Below are positions 1 to 6,705 of a DNA stretch of 7,709 nt, in pieces. Position numbers and translations under genes: made by a program. The stretch's first letter is position 1. Every line of letters begins with the position of its first letter. Source of the DNA: an uncultured Clostridium sp. (lineage in GTDB: Bacteria > Bacillota > Clostridia > TANB77 > CAG-508); assembly GCA_945937855.1 (NCBI GenBank), contig CAMEUC010000059.1, positions 1 through 7,709 on the forward strand, given 5' to 3'. The notes under the pieces were generated by a model. The model ran no database searches. It was not told where the DNA came from and saw only the letters and a program-made list of their open reading frames with translations.

Positions 1-72
1 ATAACACCCTGGGAGCGGATTATAAAAAAATCATACAAATTACAATTTATTGTTTTGATTAAAATAAATTAA
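1..72 (+). CDS. Possible 3' end of an upstream gene (partial, frame uncertain)
   Basis: The window opens inside what is probably the tail of an upstream coding sequence, but too little is present to identify it. Frame 1 is open to a TAA at 70-72 and contains an in-frame CGG followed by A at 16-19. If that site behaves like the six others here, the reading would shift and end at TAA 23-25 with the residues ITPWEGL. Frame 3 is also open, to TAA at 60-62, and reads NTLGADYKKII, which vaguely resembles the last helix of ribulose-phosphate epimerase, a common neighbour of thiN. I cannot choose between the frames. Confidence 0.3.
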   Translation: MTPWERIIKKSYKLQFIVLIKIN

Positions 73-74
73 AA

Positions 75-711
75 ATGAAAAAATTAATAATTACCGGTGG
101 AAATATTAACAAAGAATTTTTGCAGAATTTTTTAAAAGAAAATAAATTTGAAAAAATAATAGCGGCAGATAAAGGTTTAGAGATATTAAATAAACTTAAT
201 GTAAAACCAGACTATATAATAGGAGATTTTGATTCTGTAAATAAAAAGATTTTAGAAAGATATAAAAACATACCTATAACATATTTAAAACCAGAGAAAG
301 ATTTTACAGACACACATATGGCACTAAAACTTGCAATTGAAAAAGGGGCAAAAGAAATAACAATTGTCGGTGCAGTAGGAACAAGACTAGACCATACTAT
401 AGCGAATATTCATGTATTAAAAGAAGCAATAGAAAAAAATGTAAAAGTGCAAATAATAAATGAAAACAATAAAATAGAATTAATAAATAAAAACACAACA
501 ATTAAAAAAGATAATAATTATAAATATGTTTCTCTTATACCATTAACAACCGAAGTAAAGCGGAGTGACTTTAGAAGGTTTTAAATACAGCCTGCATGAT
601 GCTACTTTAAAAATAGGAGAAAGTATTGGGGTAAGCAACGAACAGATAGATGATGAAGCAACCATAAAAGTAAAAGAAGGAATATTAATTTTAATTTTTT
701 CAAAAGATTAG
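75..711 (+). CDS. thiN: Thiamine pyrophosphokinase, read through one +1 shift at CGG-A
   Basis: Transfers pyrophosphate from ATP to thiamine to make thiamine pyrophosphate; cytosolic. Family motifs are visible: GDFDS at residues 50-54, KDFTD at 75-79 and GTRLDH at 102-107 in the catalytic domain, followed by the C-terminal thiamine-binding domain. In the annotated frame translation reaches CGG at 561-563 after residue 162 and would stop at 582-584. Skipping C561 gives Gly163 and the expected continuation GVTLEGFKYSLHDATLKIGE, ending at TAG 709-711. The product is 211 residues, the usual length for the family, whereas the unshifted 169-residue product would lack most of the C-terminal domain. 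No clear Shine-Dalgarno precedes the ATG, so it may be translationally coupled to an upstream gene. Identity is firm; the decoding of the shift is inferred. Confidence 0.9.
561..564 (+). other. CGGA +1 recoding site in thiN
   Basis: In-frame CGG follows AAG (residue 162). Dropping C561 reads GGA (Gly163) and joins two halves of one thiamine pyrophosphokinase. Gly is the residue usually found here in the family (VTGVT/VKGVT-type sequence). There is no homopolymer or repeat around the site. Confidence 0.85.
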
Positions 712-770
712 AAACCTCTCACTTATAAATATAAAATAACATATTATATATTTATAAGGGGGAGATTTTT
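712..770 (+). terminator. Long hairpin between thiN and dpaB, overlapping the dpaB ribosome binding site
   Basis: A perfect 12-bp stem pairs 722-733 with 747-758 around a 13-base loop. Beyond one mismatch it extends through 716-720 with 760-764 (including a G-U pair) and, past another mismatch, three A-T pairs (712-714 with 766-768). The 3' arm carries the AAGGGGGAG Shine-Dalgarno of dpaB and is followed by T766-T770. It begins right after the thiN stop. In read-through RNA it could act as a terminator or mask the dpaB start; which one is inference. Confidence 0.7.
721..748 (+). promoter_or_regulatory. Sigma-K-like promoter for dpaB
   Basis: CATATTATA at 740-748 fits the sigma-K -10 consensus CATANNNTA exactly. 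An AC at 721-722, 17 bases upstream, fits the short sigma-K -35 element. Transcription would start near 755, inside the 3' arm of the hairpin and just before the Shine-Dalgarno. The Bacillus subtilis dipicolinate synthase operon is transcribed by sigma-K, which supports the assignment. The consensus is short and AT-rich, so a chance match is possible. Confidence 0.5.
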
Positions 771-772
771 AA

Positions 773-1322
773 ATGGTATTAATAGGGAAAAAAATAATAT
801 TCGGATTAACAAGTTCACAATATGCTTTTAAAAAAACAATTCCCCAAATTTTGAAATTAACTGAAGAAGGAGCAGAAATAATTCCTGTAATGTCTTTTGA
901 TGCTTATAATTTAGATAGCAAATTTGGAAAAGCTAAAGACTTTGTAGAAAAAATAGAAGATGTGACATTAAAAAAAGTAATTCATACAGCCGAAGAGGTG
1001 GAAAATCTTAATAATTTTAATGAAATAGATTTAATGGTAATTAGCCCATGTTCTGGTAATACAATTGGAAAACTGGCAATAGGAATTATGGATACTCCAG
1101 TTCTTAAAGTTGCAAGAAAAATTTTAAGAAGTGATAAAAGTCTTGTTTTGGGAATTGCAACTGCAGATGGCCTAGCTCGGAAATGCAGAGAACATAGGAA
1201 AATTATTAAACAGAAAAAATATTTTTTTTGTACCAAGGTCACTTTCATTTGAACCAAAATATATATTTGATACAGTTTTATATGCTTTAGAAAAAGAACA
1301 AATACAGCCAATTTTGTTATAA
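773..1322 (+). CDS. dpaB: Dipicolinate synthase subunit B, read through one +1 shift at CGG-A
   Basis: The flavoprotein-like B subunit of the enzyme that makes dipicolinic acid in the mother cell during sporulation. The start ATG has a strong Shine-Dalgarno (757-764). Characteristic segments are GLTSSQYAF near the N-terminus, SPCSGNT at residues 91-97, then DTPV and GIATADGLA. In-frame CGG at 1178-1180 breaks the frame after residue 135. Skipping C1178 gives GNAENIGKLLNRKNIFFVP and a family-like end, KEQIQPILL, stopping at TAA 1320-1322 (182 residues). Unshifted, the product would end at 1252 in a Lys-rich, unrelated tail. The protein is somewhat shorter than the roughly 200-residue norm because about ten residues of a conserved loop seem to be missing after FFVP. 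The partner gene dpaA is not next to it. Also called spoVFB. Confidence 0.87.
1178..1181 (+). other. CGGA +1 recoding site in dpaB
   Basis: In-frame CGG follows GCT (Ala135). Reading GGA at 1179-1181 instead yields LAGNAENIG, matching the family's DGL..NA.NIG segment. The unshifted frame leaves the family at this exact point. Confidence 0.85.
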
Positions 1323-1338
1323 AATGTCTAAAAATGTT

Positions 1339-1367
1339 TTGACAAATTACTAAATATATGATACAAA
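1339..1367 (+). promoter_or_regulatory. Housekeeping (sigma-A) promoter of tdk
   Basis: A perfect -35 TTGACA at 1339-1344 and a -10 TACAAA at 1362-1367 are separated by 17 bases, with a TG one base before the -10 (extended -10). The predicted start near 1374 gives a leader of about 30 bases before the tdk start codon. Confidence 0.75.
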
Positions 1368-1405
1368 TATGTCTGTTAATAATATAAAAAATGGGGATGC
1401 AAAAA

Positions 1406-1951
1406 ATGGGAGATATAAACGTATTTACAGGACCAATGAAATGTGGAAAAACACAAAGAATATTAGACGAGGCACAAAGACAACAAATAGCAGGAAAAAA
1501 TATAAAAGTATTTAAACCAAAAATAGATGATAGATTCTCAGATGTACAAGTAATTAGTAGAAAAGGGTATAAAACAGATGCAATAGCTATTAACAATATA
1601 GATGAAATAAAAAATTATGATGCAGATGTATATGTAATAGATGAATTCCAATTCTTAAAGGGAGATCTAAAAGAATTGTACAGGCTAGCCAACTCAGGTA
1701 AAAAGTTCTATATAGCAGGATTAAACCTAACAGCAGAAAGAAAACCATTTGGAAATATGGGAGATTTATTATGCATGTCTGATAATGTTCAAATACTTAC
1801 ATCTGTATGTGAAGTATGCAGAAATGACAATGCAATATATACATACTATGCGGGGAAAGATAAAACAGGAGATGTATTAGTAGGAGAAGAAAATTATATA
1901 CCAGTATGCAGAAAATGTTACGAAAAATTAATGAGGGAGAAAAATAACTAA
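1406..1951 (+). CDS. tdk: Thymidine kinase (type II)
   Basis: Phosphorylates thymidine to dTMP with ATP in the nucleotide salvage pathway. Walker A GPMKCGKT lies at residues 9-16, the Walker B/catalytic segment VIDEFQF has D79 and E80, and a structural zinc site is formed by CEVC (135-138) and CRKC (168-171). I chose ATG 1406, giving 181 residues, because the P-loop strand normally starts within about ten residues of the N-terminus and GGGGAT at 1393-1398 can serve as its Shine-Dalgarno; ATG 1391 (186 residues) is the alternative. It has its own promoter and a terminator directly after the stop, so it is probably monocistronic. It is intact, with no in-frame CGG. Confidence 0.93.
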   Translation: MGDINVFTGPMKCGKTQRILDEAQRQQIAGKNIKVFKPKIDDRFSDVQVISRKGYKTDAIAINNIDEIKNYDADVYVIDEFQFLKGDLKELYRLANSGKKFYIAGLNLTAERKPFGNMGDLLCMSDNVQILTSVCEVCRNDNAIYTYYAGKDKTGDVLVGEENYIPVCRKCYEKLMREKNN

Positions 1952-1958
1952 AAATTAC

Positions 1959-1998
1959 GTAGGAAGAGCCTAGCCATATTCTTCCTACATTTTTTTTA
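1959..1998 (+). terminator. Intrinsic terminator of tdk
   Basis: GTAGGAAGA at 1959-1967 pairs perfectly with TCTTCCTAC at 1980-1988 around a 12-base loop. It is followed by an A and an eight-base T run (1990-1997). It lies 7 bases after the tdk stop. Confidence 0.9.
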
Positions 1999-2013
1999 AT
2001 AATTAATTTCTAT

Positions 2014-2042
2014 TTTACTTATTTAAAATTTTATGATATATT
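2014..2042 (+). promoter_or_regulatory. Probable promoter of the recD2-recG operon
   Basis: TTTACT at 2014-2019 and TATATT at 2037-2042 are 17 bases apart, with TGA directly before the -10 (extended -10). Placement between the tdk terminator and the recD2 ribosome binding site fits a start near 2049. Confidence 0.6.
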
Positions 2043-2073
2043 AGTTACAAAATTAAAAATTAAGGAGAAACCT

Positions 2074-4280
2074 TTGGAAATTGTAGGACAAATTACAGAA
2101 ATTATATATCAAAACGAGACCAATTGTTATACTGTAGCAGAATTTACAATGAAAAACGAAATAACAACAGTAGTAGGCTATTTACCTTTTATAAATAAAG
2201 GGGATAGCCTTAAACTATTTGGAAAGTTTGTTACTCATCAAGACTATGGAGAACAATTTAAAATAGAAACATTTGAAAAAATAATGCCACAAACATTAGA
2301 AGCACTTACCAATTATTTAGGTAGTGGAGCAATAAAGGGAGTAGGACCAGCCACTGCAAAAAAAATTGTAGATAAATTTGGAGAAGAAACTATTGCTATT
2401 ATAAAATTGGAACCTGAAAAATTATCTCAAATTAAAGGAATAACTAAAGCTAGAGCAATTGAAATAGCGGAAGAATTTATGGAAAAATGGGAATTATGGC
2501 AAATAGTTGGTTTCTTAGAAAAGTTTGGAATAGGTGCGCAAAATAGCAAGAAAGTTTATGAAATGCTTGGGAAAGATGCTGTTTCTCAAATTGAGCAGAA
2601 TCCATATATATTGTTAGATATTACCTACGGAGTGGATTTTAATAAAATAGATAAAATGGCAATGGATTTAGGAGTTGCTACAAATGATGTAAAAAGAATA
2701 GAAAGTGCAATAAAATATAGCCTTACATTATCATCTAATAATGGGCATACATGCACCGTCAAAGAAAATTTAATAAAATTTGTAAAAGAGCTTTTGGGAG
2801 TAAATGAGACAGACATTGAAGAAGCATTAATTAATTTAAATGCACAGCAAAAAGTCATAATCGAAGAGCAAGAAGAACAAACATGGTTATATTTAAATAC
2901 ATATTATTTTGCAGAAAAATTCATAGCCGATAGATTAATTGCTCTAAATAAAGCTGATAATATAAAAAAAATTAAAAATTTTAAAAGTAAATTTAAAATA
3001 ATAGAAGAAGCCTCAAATATATTTTTATCTAAGAAACAAAAAGAAGCTATAGAAGCGGTAAATGAAAATAATGTATGTATTATTACAGGTGGACCAGGTA
3101 CAGGAAAAACAACAATTATCAAATTCATTATAGACCTATACAAAAAACAAGAAAAAAAGAAAGTAGTACTTTGTGCTCCAACACGGAAGAGCAGCCAAAA
3201 GAATGAGCGAAACAACCGGAGAAGAAGCAAGCACAATACACAGGTTACTAGAAATTGGAAAAATGGAGGAAACATTAGATATAGAAAAACTAGATTACCC
3301 AATTTCTCCAATAGATGCAGATATTATAATAATAGACGAAATGTCTATGGTAGATACTTTTTTGATGAATTATATTTTAAAGGGAGTATACTTAGGTACG
3401 AAATTGATACTAGTAGGCGATGTAAACCAATTAGCATCAGTAGGAGCAGGAAATATTCTAAAAGATATAATTAATTCCGGAAAGATTACAACTATAGGAT
3501 TAAATGAAATTTTTAGACAAGCTGCAAAAAGTAAAATAATAACAAATGCGCATAAAGTAAATAATGGAGAAAATTTTTTTGAAAATAATGAGGAAGGACA
3601 AGAAGAGGATTTTTTCTTTATAAATGAAATGTCTCAAGAAAAAATGCTATCTGATATAATTTCTTTATGTTCAGGCAGACTTAAAAAATATGGGGATTAT
3701 GATTTCTTTAAAGATATACAAGTTTTAACTCCAACTAAAAAAGGATGCTTTGGAACAAAAGAATTAAACAAAGCATTGCAAAAGGTTTTAAATGCAGAAG
3801 AAAAAGAAGAAAAAAAATATGGAGATGTAGTGTTTAAAACTGGGGATAGAGTAATGCAAATAAAAAACAACTACGATATTCTTTGGGAAAAAGAATTTGG
3901 AGAAACTGGAAGCGGAATATTTAATGGAGAAATAGGGCAAATAGAGGCTATAGATGATACATCAAAAGCTTTAAAAGTATTATTTGATGATGGGAAAAAA
4001 GCTTGGTATGAATATAACGAATTAGAACAACTGGAGCATAGCTATAGTATAACAATACATAAATCCCAACGGAAGTGAGTTTGATGTTGTAATTATGTGT
4101 GTGCCACAAGCCTCACCAATGTTACTTACAAGAAATTTATTATACACAGGAATGACAAGAGCAAAAAAATTACTGATACTGTTAGGAAATAAAAATGTAA
4201 TAGAGTTTATGATAAAAAACATAGATGTAAAAAAAAGAAATACAGGATTAGAATATAAATTAAAAAATTTGGATAATTAG
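2074..4280 (+). CDS. recD2: RecD2-type ATP-dependent DNA helicase, read through two +1 shifts at CGG-A
   Basis: A 5'-3' superfamily 1B helicase of the stand-alone RecD2/YrrC type, acting in DNA repair without RecBC. The start is TTG with Shine-Dalgarno AAGGAG six bases upstream. The order is an N-terminal OB-like domain, helix-hairpin-helix repeats (around GAIKGVGPATAKKI and SQIKGITKARAIEI), Walker A GGPGTGKT at residues 339-346, Walker B DE at 421-422, GDVNQL, the FRQA motif, and a C-terminal UvrD_C_2-type domain with THKSQ-like and GMTRAKK motifs. CGG at 3184 and CGG at 4070 each break the frame. Skipping the C restores APTGRAAKRMSE (motif Ia) at Gly371 and IHKSQGSEFDVVIM at Gly666. The total is 734 residues, normal for RecD2. 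Unshifted translation would end at 3474, inside the motor. It precedes recG by 8 bases. Confidence 0.92.
3184..3187 (+). other. CGGA +1 recoding site 1 in recD2
   Basis: In-frame CGG follows ACA (Thr370). Reading GGA at 3185-3187 restores APTGRAA, helicase motif Ia, in which this Gly is essentially invariant in RecD proteins. The unshifted reading gives a basic, unrelated tail. Confidence 0.9.
4070..4073 (+). other. CGGA +1 recoding site 2 in recD2
   Basis: In-frame CGG follows CAA (Gln665). Unshifted, the frame stops three codons later (TGA 4076-4078). Reading GGA at 4071-4073 restores HKSQGSEFD, the conserved motif of the UvrD_C_2 domain, with its expected Gly. Confidence 0.9.
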
Positions 4281-4288
4281 GAGATATA

Positions 4289-6338
4289 ATGATAGATTTA
4301 TTAAAAGACGTAAAGTACATAAAAGGAGTAGGACCAGAAAGAGTAAAAAGCCTAAATAAATTAGGAATATACACATTAGAAGATTTAATCACATATTATC
4401 CAAGATCATATGAAGATAGAAGTAAAACAAAAAAGATAGATGAGCTTGTAAATGGAGAAGAAAGTTTAATAGAAGCAGTATGTGTATCAAAGATAGCAGA
4501 AATAAAAATTAGAAAAAACATGACAATATATAAGTTAATTGTAAGAGATGAAACTGCTAGTTGTGAGCTTACTTGGTTTAATATGCCATATTTAAAAACA
4601 AAATTTAAATTAGGAAACAAATACAAATTCTTTGGCAAGATAAAAAGAACTGCAAGTAAAATAGAAATGAACTCGCCAATTTTTGAAGAGGCTGAAACTT
4701 CTAATAATACAGGAAAAATAATTCCAATATATCCAAGTATTTACGAACTAACACAAAATACATTAAAAAGAATAATGGATAATGGTGTAAAAGCTGTATA
4801 TGGGAACTTAGAAGAAACCTTGCCAGAATACTTATTAGAAGAATATAATTTAATTGATATTAATAGAGCAATAAAAAATATACATTTTCCAGAAAACTTT
4901 GAAGAATATAATAAATCAAGGCAAAGGCTAGTATTTGAAGAACTACTAGTATTACAGTTGGCTTTGTTAAATTTAAAAAACAGCTTTGCTGTGGATGAAA
5001 CAGGAATAGCCTTTAGCCAAGATGTACATATGTCAGATGTAATAAATCGGATTGCCATTTAAACTTACAAAAGCACAAACTAAAGTGCTAGAAGAAATTG
5101 ATAATGATATGGAAAGCGCAAAACCAATGAATAGATTATTGCAAGGAGATGTAGGATGTGGAAAAACAGCAGTATCAATTATAGCAAGTTATAAAGCAGT
5201 GAAATCTGGATATCAAGTTGCTATAATGGCTCCAACAGCAATACTTGCAAAACAGCATTTAGAAAACTTTAGAAAAATGTTAGAACAATTTAATATAAAC
5301 TGTGAATTGTTAGTTAGTGGAATTACTAAAAAACAAAAAGAAGACATACAGGAAAGACTGAAAACAGGTCAAATAGATATATTAATTGGAACACATGCGT
5401 TACTAGAAGATAACGTTGAGTTTAAAAACCTAGGATTTGTTGTAACAGATGAACAACATAGATTTGGTGTAAGACAAAGAGCAAAAATAAGCAGTAAAGG
5501 AACAAACCCAGATGTACTAGTTATGACAGCAACGCCAATACCAAGAACACTTGCACTAATTCTATATGGAGATTTAGACATATCTATTATAAATGAATTG
5601 CCTCCTAATAGGCAGAAAATAGATACATTTGCAGTAACACAAAATATGGAGGATAGAGTAAATAACTTTATAAAAACACAAATAAATGAAGGAAGACAAG
5701 CCTATATTGTGTGTCCATTAGTAGAAGAAAATGAAGAAATAGAAGCAAAATCTGTTTTAGAGCTTGCAGAAAAATATAAGACTCAAACCTTTAAAGATTA
5801 TAAAGTAGAATATATGCATGGAAAATTAAAACCAGCAGAAAAAGATGCCATAATGGAGAATTTTAAAAATGGTGAAATAGATATATTAATTTCTACAACA
5901 GTAATAGAGGTAGGAGTAGATGTACCAAATGCAAATATTATGGTAATTGAAAATGCAGAAAGATTTGGTTTAGCAACACTTCACCAATTAAGAGGAAGAG
6001 TAGGAAGAGGAAAATACAAATCATATTGTATATTAAAATATAAGGGAAAAAGTGATGTTATAAAACAAAGAATGGAAATAATGACAAAAACAAATGATGG
6101 TTTTGTTGTATCTGAAAAAGACTTAGAACTACGTGGCTCTGGAGAATTCTTTGGAACAAAACAACATGGACTTCCTGAATTTAAAATAGCAAACTTATTT
6201 GAAGACATAGAAACGCTAAAATCAGTGCAAAGTGTAGCAATAAAAATAATAGAGGAGGATCCAAAACTAGAAAGTGAAAAAAATGTAAGATTAAAAAAAC
6301 AAGTGGATAGTAAATTTGGAAATAGGATTGAGATTTGA
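4289..6338 (+). CDS. recG: ATP-dependent DNA helicase RecG, read through one +1 shift at CGG-A
   Basis: Superfamily 2 branch-migration helicase that remodels stalled forks and Holliday junctions. The Shine-Dalgarno AGGAG overlaps the recD2 stop, which suggests co-translation. The N-terminal part holds the helix-hairpin-helix-like KYIKGVGPERV and the OB-fold wedge domain. The motor has Walker A GDVGCGKT at residues 286-293, DEQH at 387-390, the TATPIPRT motif, TTVIEVGVDVP and HQLRGRVGRG. Near the end is the RecG C-terminal region around LELRGSGEFFGTKQ. CGG at 5048 interrupts the frame after residue 253, and the unshifted frame stops at 5060-5062, before the whole motor. Skipping C5048 gives NGLPFKLTKAQ, the usual LPF.LT.AQ entry to the motor, and a 682-residue protein, the normal length. 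It ends in TGA, so UGA is a stop in this organism. Confidence 0.94.
5048..5051 (+). other. CGGA +1 recoding site in recG
   Basis: In-frame CGG follows AAT (Asn253). Reading GGA at 5049-5051 continues into the conserved LPFKLTKAQ segment. The Gly itself sits at a variable position just before LPF, so its identity is less constrained than at the other sites. There is no start codon with a ribosome binding site nearby that would make the downstream part a separate gene. Confidence 0.85.
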
Positions 6339-6356
6339 TTCTTAAAGGATTATAAT
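6328..6356 (+). promoter_or_regulatory. Strong housekeeping promoter for the DUF1653 gene
   Basis: TTGAGA at 6328-6333 and a perfect TATAAT at 6351-6356 are spaced by 17 bases. The -35 lies within the last codons of recG. Predicted start near 6363, about 25 bases before the next ATG. Confidence 0.78.
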
Positions 6357-6387
6357 ATAATCAAATTTAAAAATTAGGAGGAAACAT

Positions 6388-6648
6388 ATGGAGCAAGTAA
6401 AAATAGGAAAAGTATATAGACATTTTAAAGGAAATTATTACTTCGTAGAAAATGTAGCATTAGACTCAGAAACTAAAGAAAGAGTAGTAATTTATAAACC
6501 ATTATATGAATGCCAAGACTCAAAAATCTGGGTAAGAAGAGAAGCAATGTTTTTAGGAGAAATTGACCAATCAAGAAAAGATAATATAACAGGACAAAGA
6601 TATAGATTTGAATTAGTAGAAGAATTAGAAAAAGATTTTACAAAATAA
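6388..6648 (+). CDS. Small DUF1653 family protein
   Basis: An 86-residue cytosolic protein of unknown function with an excellent Shine-Dalgarno (AGGAGG, 6377-6382). It matches the DUF1653 pattern: an N-terminal G.VYRHFKG.YY segment, a central acidic-to-Val stretch ending in VIYKPLY, then IWVRREAMFLGE and a closing RF. It has no signal peptide or membrane segment. Its own strong promoter lies upstream and a terminator-like hairpin follows its stop by 7 bases, so it is probably a monocistronic housekeeping gene unrelated in regulation to recG or gpr. It is intact, with no in-frame CGG. The domain assignment is from recalled family pattern; no function is known to me. Confidence 0.82.
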   Translation: MEQVKIGKVYRHFKGNYYFVENVALDSETKERVVIYKPLYECQDSKIWVRREAMFLGEIDQSRKDNITGQRYRFELVEELEKDFTK

Positions 6649-6651
6649 ATA

Positions 6652-6681
6652 GTATAAAACCACCTTTATTTACCAAAAATA
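6652..6681 (+). promoter_or_regulatory. Weak sigma-G-like promoter candidate for gpr
   Basis: GTATA at 6652-6656 fits the sigma-G -35 (GHATR). Eighteen bases on, AAAAATA at 6675-6681 partly fits the -10 CATNHTA, lacking the C and the first T. The predicted start lies just before the Shine-Dalgarno. It is listed because gpr is sigma-G dependent in Bacillus and the placement mirrors dpaB; the match alone is weak. Confidence 0.25.
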
Positions 6682-6704
6682 GTAAAGTAAAGAGGTGGTT
6701 TTTT
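6656..6704 (+). terminator. Terminator-like hairpin whose 3' arm contains the gpr Shine-Dalgarno
   Basis: The 18-base left arm (6656-6673) pairs along its whole length with 6682-6702, allowing one single-base and one two-base bulge, around an 8-base loop. A T tract (6699-6704) follows, as in an intrinsic terminator for the DUF1653 gene. The 3' arm includes GAGGTGG (6692-6698), the ribosome binding site of gpr, so read-through mRNA should be poorly translated for gpr. Confidence 0.75.
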
Positions 6705-6705
6705 G

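Noticed and set aside
1..75. TPP riboswitch before thiN
   Set aside because: The leader is far too short and lacks the conserved thi-box sequences.
982..1596. Long reverse-strand open frame across dpaB and tdk
   Set aside because: It is a hydrophobic, Cys/Ile-rich shadow of AT-rich coding DNA, lies over two recognised genes and resembles no family I know. Other reverse-strand frames are likewise shadows.
3173..4078. Separate gene in the middle of recD2
   Set aside because: It is the continuation of the RecD2 motor after the first +1 site, beginning mid-motif (Walker A lies in the previous frame), with no ribosome binding site of its own.
5052..6338. Separate helicase gene starting at TTG 5052
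   Set aside because: It is the RecG motor domain continuing from the CGGA site; there is no Shine-Dalgarno before 5052.
6333..6366. Hairpin after recG (8-bp stem 6333-6340 with 6359-6366) as a terminator
   Set aside because: The stem is almost all A-T with an 18-base loop and only a short T run, and it overlaps a strong promoter.
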